NCBI RefSeq assembly: GCF_900115135.1
Contig: NZ_FOVK01000016.1
Location: 1 to 37,306, forward strand
Reading direction: 5' to 3'
Length of the DNA stretch: 37,306 nucleotides
DNA from: Proteiniclasticum ruminis
GTDB taxonomy: Bacteria > Bacillota > Clostridia > Clostridiales > Clostridiaceae
Positions 23,592-30,842 of this stretch are shown here, in pieces (the first letter of the stretch is position 1; every line of letters starts with the position of its first letter). The position numbers and the translations under genes are program-made. Below the pieces are notes generated by a model, which was not told where the DNA came from, did no database searches, and saw nothing but the letters and a program-made list of their open reading frames with translations.

Positions 23592-25340
23592 ATGAAGAAA
23601 CTAATTGTACTGCTTTTGGCCATGATGATGCTTGTGGGTGCTGGCTGCGGAGCGAAGAAGGATGCACCAGAGGAAAAGCCAGGAGAATCTGTGGAGAGTC
23701 TCTTTACAGAAGGAACCTTTGAAGGAACTGGAAAAGGACACAATGGAGAAATTAAAGTTGCGGTTACATTCAGCAAAGACCGCATAGAAAAGATTGAAGT
23801 GCTGGATCATAAGGAATCCCTGGGCATCTTTGAAGCACCTGTAGATAAGATCCCAAAAGAAATCATAGAAGAGCAGAGCTTGACTGCGGATCTCATCGCT
23901 GGGGCGACTGTGACATCCAAAGGTCTTTTGGAAGCCATTGAGAATGCCTGTATTGCAGCAGGAGCCAATGTGGAAGCTCTGAAGAAAGCGGAAGAAAACA
24001 AAGAAACTGAAGGCGAAGCTGTCACCCATGAAACAGATATAGTTGTTGTGGGCGGAGGCATTGCGGGACTATCCGCTGCCATGGAGGCATTGGAGCTGGG
24101 GGCGAAAGTGATCCTGGTAGAAAAAATGCCCATCGTTGGCGGCAGTACCACAAGATCCGGTGGAAAAATTCTAGCTGCTGGTACCGATATTCAGAAAGAA
24201 CACGGGATTGAAGACAGTGCGGAAGCCTTTGGAGATTTTCTTTTGGAAGTGGGAGAGAATCAGGTAGATGAAGAGTATGTCAGACTTGTGGCTGAAAAGT
24301 CCAATGAGAACTTTGAATGGCTCATGGAGCATGGGGTAGAGTTTGCGGATGACATTGAGCCCCTTCACTCCACCATCAGTCCTGCCAGAGGACATTATAC
24401 AGCGAATCTTTCTGGAGCAGGCATGATCACACCTTTAGAGAAGGCATTTCTTGCAGCGGGAGGAACCATCCTTTATGAGACTCCTGCCGTGAAGCTTCTG
24501 AAAGAAGGAGACAAAGTAGTTGGTATTAAGGCCACCAATCCGGATAAGGATGACATCACCATCAAAGCCACATCGGTCATTCTTGCCACGGGTGGATTCA
24601 ATCACAATGAAGAAATGATGAAAACCTATATTCCATTCCTGAAGAAGTATACAAGCAACGTCGGACTTGGAAACTCAGGAGATGGGATTACCATGGCACA
24701 GGCGGTTGGTGCAAGACTTCTCATGAGAGAAGCGGGCATCAATCTGACAGTCAATGGCGGCACATACTATGGATATGGAGAAGAGTTCAAAGGTATTTTT
24801 GTGAATCCCGATGGAGAGCGTTTCATGGATGAATCGATTTTTCATTTCACAAGAACAAGAGTCCTGATGGATCTTGGCATCAATGAGATGTATGCCATTA
24901 CCACAGAATATAATGACCGCATTGGAAAGGCCATGGAAATGGGGGTTGGTTTCGAAGCGGATTCTGTGGAAGCCCTAGGAGAACTGATCAAGGCGAAGAA
25001 CCTCGCCGAGACGGTCTCAAGATACAATGAACTTGCAGAGAAGGGTAAGGATGAGGACTTTAACAAGGATGCTTCCTTTATGAACGCTGTGGAAGGTGAG
25101 AAGTACTACGCCCTCTACATGGGAATGAGCAGTTCTGGTACTTTTGGCGGGATTGACACGGATCTGCAGGGAAGAGTGTACAGCGAAGATGGAGCCATCA
25201 TAGAGGGGCTCTATGCAGCAGGAGAAACTGCTTCCGGTCGTGTTCTTTATAAAGAATACCCTGGATCAGGGACTGCCATCATGTGTTTCCTGACCTTTGG
25301 TCGTGAGGCTGGACGTCACGCAGCGGAAAATTTGAAATAA
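23592..25340 (+). CDS. Lipoprotein FMN-binding / FAD-dependent fumarate-reductase-like flavoprotein
   Basis: A 582-residue extracytoplasmic reductase. Lipobox VGAGC places the lipid on Cys19. Residues 40-125 are an FMN-binding domain with AGATVTS (103-109), the site for covalent FMN attachment by ApbE-type transferases. Residues 148-582 are the FAD_binding_2/flavocytochrome c fold: IVVVGGGIAGLSAAMEAL, PIVGGSTTRSGG, ATGGFNHNEEMM, and a C-terminal LYAAGE. Such proteins reduce fumarate, urocanate, acrylates or similar acceptors in anaerobes. The C-terminal segment reads YPGSGTAIMCFLTFGREAG, unlike the common G-GNAL form, so the substrate may be unusual. No heme motif is present. It is probably controlled by the neighbouring TetR protein. 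Confidence 0.9.
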   Translation: MKKLIVLLLAMMMLVGAGCGAKKDAPEEKPGESVESLFTEGTFEGTGKGHNGEIKVAVTFSKDRIEKIEVLDHKESLGIFEAPVDKIPKEIIEEQSLTADLIAGATVTSKGLLEAIENACIAAGANVEALKKAEENKETEGEAVTHETDIVVVGGGIAGLSAAMEALELGAKVILVEKMPIVGGSTTRSGGKILAAGTDIQKEHGIEDSAEAFGDFLLEVGENQVDEEYVRLVAEKSNENFEWLMEHGVEFADDIEPLHSTISPARGHYTANLSGAGMITPLEKAFLAAGGTILYETPAVKLLKEGDKVVGIKATNPDKDDITIKATSVILATGGFNHNEEMMKTYIPFLKKYTSNVGLGNSGDGITMAQAVGARLLMREAGINLTVNGGTYYGYGEEFKGIFVNPDGERFMDESIFHFTRTRVLMDLGINEMYAITTEYNDRIGKAMEMGVGFEADSVEALGELIKAKNLAETVSRYNELAEKGKDEDFNKDASFMNAVEGEKYYALYMGMSSSGTFGGIDTDLQGRVYSEDGAIIEGLYAAGETASGRVLYKEYPGSGTAIMCFLTFGREAGRHAAENLK

Positions 25341-25352
25341 GATAGTAGAGGA

Positions 25353-25385
25353 AAGAGGAGTATCGCTAGGATGCTCCTCTTTTGA
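25353..25385 (+). terminator. Terminator of the reductase gene
   Basis: AAGAGGAG (25353-25360) pairs with CTCCTCTT (25374-25381), ending in TCTTTT. Confidence 0.7.
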
Positions 25386-25437
25386 CAGTTCAGTAATTAT
25401 GGATTATTGGAGAGAAAAAATAACGTGATCATCTGGA

Positions 25438-25535
25438 TGGTTGCCGCGTCCTATTTTTGTCAGATAAAAAGGAGCATCTTCTTTTTAGGTGTTTAGCAGG
25501 ATACTATCATATCTTAATTGAGAAACTCATCTTAT
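25438..25535 (-). pseudogene. Relic of a Phd-type antitoxin gene
   Basis: The DNA resembles part of the antitoxin gene at 26789-27034. TTGCCGCGTCCTATTTTTGT matches TTGCCGCGTCCTTTTTTTGT there with one change, and the similarity continues through GAGCATCTTCT. Read on the minus strand it gives VSQLRYDSILLNT-stop-KEDAPFYLTKIGRGN, against VSDLRNYNDVLNACREDAPVYLTKKGRGK in the intact gene. A premature stop and loss of both ends make it a dead duplicate. No toxin remnant is visible nearby. Confidence 0.7.
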
Positions 25536-25573
25536 AGCTTGCCAATTAGTTTATTTATCTATGTTGTCAAATA

Positions 25574-25602
25574 TTGCGTAATATAGAAAATCATGCTATA
25601 TT
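25574..25602 (+). promoter_or_regulatory. Possible promoter of the secreted protein gene
   Basis: TTGCGT at 25574-25579 and TATATT at 25597-25602 with a 17-bp spacer, about 150 bases before the start codon. The region is very AT-rich and other choices are possible. Confidence 0.3.
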
Positions 25603-25752
25603 TAAGTCATATAAAAAAAGTATTGATGTAATGGAATATTATACTATTATTTTGATGCTTCATTGCATCAAGATTTCATCCAAGGAGCCTGATAAAGGCG
25701 CAGCTGAAACTAATAGCTTTTTCAATTTCTATAAAAAGGAAGGGTGGTAATA

Positions 25753-26337
25753 ATGAAAAGAAATACAAAAATCGTGATCATCATCATTATGTTCTGCATG
25801 TCATTGTTTACAACTCAGTTTCTGATGAACCCCCAAAAAGAGGTGCCAATTCAATACGTAAGCGGCATGAATGTTATCAATATTGAAAATCCTAAGGAAG
25901 TAGTAGGGTATGGAGATTATGTGTTTGTTGCACGCGTTGATGAAGAAATCAGAAACGTGGATAGCATCGCTGAAGACCTTGACCCTGGTATCCCGATGAC
26001 TACATACTCTATTACAGTTCTTGATAATTTAAAAGGAAAAATAAAGAAAAATGCACCTATAGAATTCAGTAAGATTGGCGGAATATCATCCTCAAGTAAT
26101 ATGGTGACCCTGCTCGAAGGGGATGTAGTGCTTGAAGAAGATCAGTATTATATTCTAGTTGCTGCAGGAAATGATGATGGCTCAATGGTACAGGCGGCTG
26201 CAACAGGAGCGGTCAAGTTAGATGTTACAAGTGAAGAAGAAATAGTGTCATCACAAGCATACAAGGATTATGAAAAATACATTGAAGAAGAAGTGGAATA
26301 CCAAAGACCAAGATATAAATCGATGTATGAAGAGTAG
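25753..26337 (+). CDS. Exported or membrane-anchored protein, unassigned
   Basis: A 194-residue protein beginning MKRNTKIVIIIIMFCMSLFT, one hydrophobic segment that may be a signal peptide or anchor; no lipobox is evident. The exported part has beta-strand character (YGDYVFVARVDEEI, YSITVLDNLKGKIKKN, DQYYILVAAGNDDGSM) and an acidic C-terminal tail (YEKYIEEEVEYQRPRYK). The ATG at 25753 follows AGGAAGGGTGG; a GTG nine bases upstream is less likely. No partner gene is adjacent. I do not recognise a named family. Confidence 0.65.
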   Translation: MKRNTKIVIIIIMFCMSLFTTQFLMNPQKEVPIQYVSGMNVINIENPKEVVGYGDYVFVARVDEEIRNVDSIAEDLDPGIPMTTYSITVLDNLKGKIKKNAPIEFSKIGGISSSSNMVTLLEGDVVLEEDQYYILVAAGNDDGSMVQAAATGAVKLDVTSEEEIVSSQAYKDYEKYIEEEVEYQRPRYKSMYEE

Positions 26338-26404
26338 CTTGTTTCACTAGGATATGTGCCCTTTTGCCTATATATGTGACTTGAAGTCCAGGGAATTAAT
26401 AGCT

Positions 26405-26444
26405 AAAGCCTGAAATCCATTGAGAACGATGGATTTCAGGCTTT
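26405..26444. terminator. Bidirectional terminator
   Basis: AAAGCCTGAAATCCAT (26405-26420) pairs perfectly over 16 bp with ATGGATTTCAGGCTTT (26429-26444), loop TGAGAACG. It separates the plus-strand secreted protein gene from the minus-strand toxin-antitoxin operon. Confidence 0.85.
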
Positions 26445-26474
26445 ATTTTGATAAGAACATTAATTTTAGTATTT

Positions 26475-26786
26475 TTATCCATTGCCAAATAGAATGTTGA
26501 TAAAATTCTGTCTTGTATCTAGGATGCGGATGATCTTCACTGTTTGTTTTTCTAAACGATAGAACACATAATTTTTCTCTAGGACAAAATACATGTAATC
26601 TGTGGGTATGTCTATGACGTTGATCAGTGGTCTACCCATTAATGGAAACTGTTCAAATTGTTTGATGCTTTTAAGCATCTCATTTATCTTTTCAGCAGCC
26701 AATTCTACATTAAATTCTTGTTCCAAATAGACTTTGATTTTCATTAAATCTTCTTTTGCCACAGGTGAAAACTGAATGGTATACAC
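26475..26786 (-). CDS. ParE/RelE-family toxin
   Basis: A 103-residue toxin of the ParE/RelE superfamily. It shows the usual order: a first strand and helix (YTIQFSPVAKEDLMKIKVYL), the middle FPLMGRPL and DYMYFVLEKNYVFYRLE, and the final VKIIRILDTRQNF. Members either poison gyrase (ParE) or cut mRNA on the ribosome (RelE); the MGRPL and RILDTRQ segments favour a ParE-like or Txe-like member, without certainty. It begins at GTG 26786, two bases after the antitoxin stop, so the pair is cotranscribed. Confidence 0.85.
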   Translation of the reverse strand: MYTIQFSPVAKEDLMKIKVYLEQEFNVELAAEKINEMLKSIKQFEQFPLMGRPLINVIDIPTDYMYFVLEKNYVFYRLEKQTVKIIRILDTRQNFINILFGNG

Positions 26787-26788
26787 TG

Positions 26789-27034
26789 TTATAATCCGAA
26801 GGTTGACTCAATATCTTCCATTGATATCCACCCATCCTCTCTGGCGGTTTTTTCGCCTTCTTCAATATGTGCCATTAGCTTCAAGGTAGCTTTTATTTTT
26901 TCATAATCTTCAATATCCATTAGGACATATTTGCCGCGTCCTTTTTTTGTCAGATAAACAGGAGCATCTTCTCTACAGGCGTTCAACACGTCATTATAAT
27001 TTCTTAAGTCAGAAACTGGTCTTATATTTGACAT
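26789..27034 (-). CDS. Phd/YefM-family antitoxin
   Basis: An 81-residue antitoxin. The N-terminal domain (NIRPVSDLRNYNDVL, then APVYLTKKGRGKYVLMDIEDYEKI) is the Phd/YefM DNA-binding and dimer fold; the acidic C-terminal part (EEGEKTAREDGWISMEDIE) is the region that wraps the toxin. The frame opens TTG-ATG-AAA-ATG; I take the last ATG (27034), nine bases after AAGGAG. Its promoter overlaps an inverted repeat (27058-27087), as expected for conditional autorepression with the toxin. A decayed copy lies 1.4 kb away at 25438. Confidence 0.88.
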   Translation of the reverse strand: MSNIRPVSDLRNYNDVLNACREDAPVYLTKKGRGKYVLMDIEDYEKIKATLKLMAHIEEGEKTAREDGWISMEDIESTFGL

Positions 27035-27057
27035 TTTCATCAACTCCTTATGTTTAT

Positions 27058-27087
27058 ATTGTATAAATAAATGCTGTAAAATACAAT
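27058..27087 (-). promoter_or_regulatory. Promoter with overlapping operator of the toxin-antitoxin pair
   Basis: On the minus strand TTGTAT (27086-27081) and TACAAT (27063-27058) are 17 bp apart. The same bases form an inverted repeat, ATTGTAT (27058-27064) and ATACAAT (27081-27087), so a bound antitoxin would cover both promoter boxes. Confidence 0.6.
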
Positions 27088-27099
27088 GTAGATTTTACT

Positions 27100-27356
27100 G
27101 CTTATGTGAATCTTAGAGTGACATCACATAATAATTAATGTTGGTAGAATGTTTGATGGATTAATAGAGCGGATAGAATCTTACTTGCATTCTACTCTGT
27201 TCGCCGAAGTGTTATGAGTGAACAGACACCGTTATTTATGGTACGGTTCACCGTAACATATCCATCGGCGTAGTTAAAAAAAACTTGAATGATTATATTA
27301 AGAAAATATAGATTCATAGAAAAGGTTTATAATATTTTAAATTTTCCAACATCTAT
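27100..27356. other. Intergenic region with inverted repeats and a duplicated fragment
   Basis: No gene is supported. TCTGTTC (27196-27202) and GAACAGA (27220-27226) form an inverted repeat, and TACGGT-TC-ACCGTA (27242-27255) is a near-continuous palindrome. Bases 27232-27275 resemble 31470-31513, upstream of the nucleotidyltransferase module. Confidence 0.45.
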
Positions 27357-27385
27357 TTGAATTCATAATATTTATATACTATAAT
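27357..27385 (+). promoter_or_regulatory. Promoter of the peptide-permease-ATPase operon
   Basis: TTGAAT at 27357-27362 and a perfect TATAAT at 27380-27385 with a 17-bp spacer, about 30 bases before the first start codon; GAGG lies at 27403-27406. Confidence 0.7.
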
Positions 27386-27414
27386 GTATATAAATAATTT
27401 TATGAGGCACAAAA

Positions 27415-27639
27415 ATGAAAAAAGTTACAACATCTGATTTGGGAAACAGAGCAAGGACAACGTATCAAATCCAGAGTTCAAATATTTCTGCACTCGCAGC
27501 CATTCATGTTCCCGGTCTTGGATGGAAGTATAAAAGCATATCTGGAAGTTCAGGATCCGTATATTATGATCATGTTTTTTATGGATTTGACATAACAGGT
27601 GTACATACGCATGGGTATGAAGAAGCGATGATAAACTAA
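27415..27639 (+). CDS. 74-residue peptide, candidate bacteriocin precursor
   Basis: First gene of a three-gene operon. The N-terminal 30 residues are polar and basic (KKVTTSDLGNRARTTYQIQ), then ISALAAIHVPG, and a C-terminal half rich in Gly, Ser and Tyr (GLGWKYKSISGSSGSVYYDH, FYGFDITGVHTHGYEE). There is no cysteine and no classical hydrophobic signal peptide. The downstream DUF1430-like permease and ABC ATPase are the arrangement of lactococcin-972-group loci, whose peptides share a Gly/Trp/Tyr/His-rich mature part (W-x-Y...S-x-Y), so a divergent member is plausible. The similarity is weak and the missing signal peptide counts against it. A strong promoter and ribosome binding site support real expression. 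Confidence 0.55.
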   Translation: MKKVTTSDLGNRARTTYQIQSSNISALAAIHVPGLGWKYKSISGSSGSVYYDHVFYGFDITGVHTHGYEEAMIN

Positions 27640-27665
27640 ACTTGAGTTTGTAATGAGGAGTTTTT

Positions 27666-29747
27666 ATGAAGAAAATCAGCTATGTTCTGATCATTCAGTT
27701 GGCCATTGCGACTACCTATCTGATTGTCACATCATTCAATATCAGATATACTTTTAACCTGGAAAATTTCTTGCATCCCGACTTTGGAGACGAGAGCACA
27801 TATAGTTTCATGTTTGATGAGAGTATATTCACATCAGTTTCCTCGGAAGAGTTTATGGAAACGCTGAAAAATGCTTCAGATGAAAATGAAGTGACCTTTC
27901 GTGTGATTGTTGGTTATTCTGATGAGATGAACAGAAATGTCATGGAGAACTATATCTATTCTTCATCAGTGGAGATAGAGGATCTCTTCTACACTCAAAA
28001 CGGCGATAGAATTTCCTGGAGTGACAGCGGTGAGGCCTCTTATTATTCAACTAATAGAGAGGATTCTTCTGCAGTGACGATACAGATGCTTGATGAAAGC
28101 TACGCATCAGGGCGTCTCTATCCGCTTCTTTATTTCCGTCCTCTACATCAGCTTTATGAACGTCCCCAAAAAGATTCTTATTATGTGGTTTATTTCTATG
28201 GGGAAGGAAGCGATATCAGAATGGTTCGAGACGAAGTAGTAAATACCTATGGACAGATTCAGTCTTCACAATTTCTCAAGGTGGACACTAAGACGTTTAT
28301 GCCGGACGAATCTATTCGTCAAGGTACTTTACTCTCCGTAGGGATTGCACTGATTCTTCTCATCATTCTTATAGGCATCATCAATCAGCACCTCAAGGAA
28401 GTAAGCGTCAGAAAAATGATGGGACACTCCGATGTGCGGATACAGTGGCGTCTTTTGGGGAGATTTTTCCTGTTACTTCTACTTATTTATATAATTACAC
28501 TAGGAATAGCGTATTGGTTTTTTGTGGGCGATGCAGGAAACATCGGTACGGCTATTTACAAAGGTCAGCTTAAGATTTTAACATACTTTGCTGCAGGTCT
28601 TCTAGCTGTGTTTATAGGTTCCTACGTCTATATCAGGTATACTTCCTCTGCCATGTATCTCAAGAAAAAATCTACATATAAGATGCTACTCTATGGGAAC
28701 CTTGTTGTGAAGATTCTAATATTTATACTGGTAATCACCCCACTTCTTACGAAGCTGGAAGGCGGATATCGGTCCTTCAGAGATGTGATTTACAGAGAGA
28801 GAAAACACGATGCTGATCTCTATAGATACAATGTGAGTCTTGACATTCCAATGTCGGATTTTGATCGAATCATGAAAATGTTTGGGGATGCATTTGAGAT
28901 ATCAGAAAAAGAGAATGCAGTGCTCGCGGATTTCACTGATGCAGACTTGAGTCTGTTTGAAGAATTCGATGTGGAACTTGAACCGAATACGATATCCTCC
29001 ATCGTGGTCAATACAGAGTATCTTAAGGACTATAAGATTCTTCGTGAAGATGGAACAGTTCTTGATCTGGAGACCTTACAGGGTAATACCATGCTGGTTC
29101 CACTTGAATTAAAGGGAAAACCTTTTACGACCATATCTCAGAAGGAATATCCAAAAGTTTATGTAGAGTTTCAGGATGCTTTCTATAATCCGGATATCAG
29201 TAAAAGAGATCACTTTAAAGTGAAAGATCCTATTGTCTTCTACACGAAGGAGTATGATGCTTCCGGTATGCAGACGCTTTATGGAGCTGTCTATTATAGT
29301 GATCTGGAAGGGCTGAGAGAGTCCTTTGAAGCAGCTGGGTATGGAGACGCTCTGCGGGTAACGGATCTTCGTCCGGTATATGATTTCTATATGGATGAAT
29401 ATAGGCAGGAAGCACTTGAAAGTCTGTACATTTTCGTGCTGTATCTCTCAGTGGTCCTGATACTTCTGTATGAGATCATATATCTTCATCTAGAAGAGAA
29501 AAGGCAGCTGATTTCGATTCAGTATCTGCTTGGAAAGTCTTATGGTGAGCGTTACAGGAATCTCTACCTGATGAGTCTTGTGTCCTATGCAGTACTGATC
29601 CCATACAGTCTGATCTTTCTGAAGGTATCGACTGTCAGTTTGCTGGTGCTATTCAGTATCCTGATTCTTCTGGAAATGATTCTAGTTTCAGGTCTGATCA
29701 CACGATTTGAATCAACGGATATGGTGAAGACCATAAAAGGGGTGTAG
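27666..29747 (+). CDS. DUF1430-like (bacteriocin-associated) ABC permease
   Basis: A 693-residue membrane protein with the layout of two fused FtsX/MacB-like halves: an N-terminal helix (about 5-24), a large extracytoplasmic domain (25-220), a group of four helices (about 222-370), a second extracytoplasmic domain (370-590), and three C-terminal helices (about 592-685). HLKEVSVRKMMGHSDVRIQW and HLEEKRQLISIQYLLGKSYG follow the helices in each half and are coupling-helix-like repeats, as in the DUF1430 / bacteriocin-associated integral membrane family. It should form the membrane part of the transporter with the next gene, two bases downstream. Export of, or immunity to, the 74-residue peptide is the likely role. 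Confidence 0.8.
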   Translation: MKKISYVLIIQLAIATTYLIVTSFNIRYTFNLENFLHPDFGDESTYSFMFDESIFTSVSSEEFMETLKNASDENEVTFRVIVGYSDEMNRNVMENYIYSSSVEIEDLFYTQNGDRISWSDSGEASYYSTNREDSSAVTIQMLDESYASGRLYPLLYFRPLHQLYERPQKDSYYVVYFYGEGSDIRMVRDEVVNTYGQIQSSQFLKVDTKTFMPDESIRQGTLLSVGIALILLIILIGIINQHLKEVSVRKMMGHSDVRIQWRLLGRFFLLLLLIYIITLGIAYWFFVGDAGNIGTAIYKGQLKILTYFAAGLLAVFIGSYVYIRYTSSAMYLKKKSTYKMLLYGNLVVKILIFILVITPLLTKLEGGYRSFRDVIYRERKHDADLYRYNVSLDIPMSDFDRIMKMFGDAFEISEKENAVLADFTDADLSLFEEFDVELEPNTISSIVVNTEYLKDYKILREDGTVLDLETLQGNTMLVPLELKGKPFTTISQKEYPKVYVEFQDAFYNPDISKRDHFKVKDPIVFYTKEYDASGMQTLYGAVYYSDLEGLRESFEAAGYGDALRVTDLRPVYDFYMDEYRQEALESLYIFVLYLSVVLILLYEIIYLHLEEKRQLISIQYLLGKSYGERYRNLYLMSLVSYAVLIPYSLIFLKVSTVSLLVLFSILILLEMILVSGLITRFESTDMVKTIKGV

Positions 29748-29749
29748 TT

Positions 29750-30394
29750 ATGGAAAATGTAATTTCAATTCAGGGATTAGAAAAGAATTTCGGTAAAAAG
29801 ACGGTCTTTTCCGGGTTCAGCCTAGAAATTCCAGAAGGCAGTTTTACGGTGATTTCTGGCGCTTCAGGATCTGGAAAGTCCACGCTACTCAATATCATCG
29901 GGTTACTGGAGAAGAAAGGCAAAGGCGAAATGGTGCACTTTGGACAGAAGAATATCATGCCCTTTTCAACAAAAGCGACGAATCTTCTGAAGGATAAAAT
30001 CGGATATCTTTTTCAGAACTATGCTTTAGTCGATAATGCCACCGTAGAGTATAACCTGAAGCTTGCCATGGAAGGTCATGACACGAGCAAAGAAAATAAC
30101 CGGGTAAAGGAAGTTCTGGAGGCAGTGGGACTCGCCGGATTTGAAAAGAAGAAAGTATATCAGTGTTCTGGGGGAGAGCAGCAGAGAGTGGCCATTGCAA
30201 GGCTGATGCTGAAGCCCTGCGAACTGATCCTGGCCGATGAACCTACAGGAAGCCTAGATCATGAGAATAAAATGAAAGTTGTAGATCTCTTGAAGGGGTT
30301 TCAAAGAGCAGGGAAGACAGTGGTTCTTGTCACTCATGATGAGGATTTGATGCATCTGGGAGAACCTCTCATACGGATTGATCAAGTACCATAA
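29750..30394 (+). CDS. ABC transporter ATPase, bacteriocin-export type
   Basis: A 214-residue MacB/LolD-type ATPase, compatible with the lactococcin-972 export group. Motifs: Walker A GASGSGKST (about 37-45), Q-loop FQNYALVDNATV, signature CSGGEQQRVAIARLML (Cys replacing the usual Leu), Walker B LILADEPTGSLD, and H-loop VLVTHDE. The ATG lies two bases after the permease stop, with AAAGGGG inside the end of that gene, so the two are coupled. A perfect 19-bp terminator hairpin ends the operon. It powers the permease encoded upstream. Confidence 0.92.
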   Translation: MENVISIQGLEKNFGKKTVFSGFSLEIPEGSFTVISGASGSGKSTLLNIIGLLEKKGKGEMVHFGQKNIMPFSTKATNLLKDKIGYLFQNYALVDNATVEYNLKLAMEGHDTSKENNRVKEVLEAVGLAGFEKKKVYQCSGGEQQRVAIARLMLKPCELILADEPTGSLDHENKMKVVDLLKGFQRAGKTVVLVTHDEDLMHLGEPLIRIDQVP

Positions 30395-30407
30395 AATAAG
30401 GCGAAAT

Positions 30408-30453
30408 AAAAATCCATCTTTAAGGCTATAAAACGCCTTAAAGATGGATTTTT
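30408..30453. terminator. Bidirectional terminator, 19-bp perfect stem
   Basis: AAAAATCCATCTTTAAGGC (30408-30426) pairs with its exact complement at 30435-30453, loop TATAAAAC. It closes the ABC operon and the opposing minus-strand module. Confidence 0.9.
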
Positions 30454-30464
30454 CGTTACAATAT

Positions 30465-30842
30465 TTAAATTCTACCGATACCCGTTAAATCAAAATACAC
30501 ATTTCTCGCTCTAAAGGGACCGGGATTAGTCATTTGCAGTTTGAATTTTTCAAAATCGCTGATTCTTTTGGAATGATAGTAGGGGACTTCGAACCGAAGT
30601 ATATTACTTCTAAGCCATTCAGGAACGGTTATCTTGTGAATCTGAAGATTGTAGTCGATAAGGGCTGCGACTTTTGTCAAAAAGTTCAGTTCATCTTTAC
30701 TGCATAGTGATAAGTCCACAGGAATGAAAAGACTGTCTATGAAGTCTTTGTTTTTGTATTTAAGTAGTTCAAGAAGCTGATTTAAACTTGCATCAATATC
30801 CGGGTAATCATATAACTGCTGTAAATATTTATTTCCAATCAT
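30465..30842 (-). CDS. Partner protein of the DUF6036 nucleotidyltransferase, unassigned
   Basis: A 125-residue cytosolic protein with no membrane segment. The N-terminal part is helical (MIGNKYLQQLYDYPDIDASL, NQLLELLKYKNKDF); later segments include IDYNLQIHKITVPEWL and RFEVPYYHSKRISDFEKFKL. No DNA-binding motif is obvious. Its start overlaps the end of the nucleotidyltransferase gene by 14 bases, so the two are translationally coupled and probably act together, for example as toxin and antitoxin. I do not recognise the family. Confidence 0.6.
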   Translation of the reverse strand: MIGNKYLQQLYDYPDIDASLNQLLELLKYKNKDFIDSLFIPVDLSLCSKDELNFLTKVAALIDYNLQIHKITVPEWLRSNILRFEVPYYHSKRISDFEKFKLQMTNPGPFRARNVYFDLTGIGRI

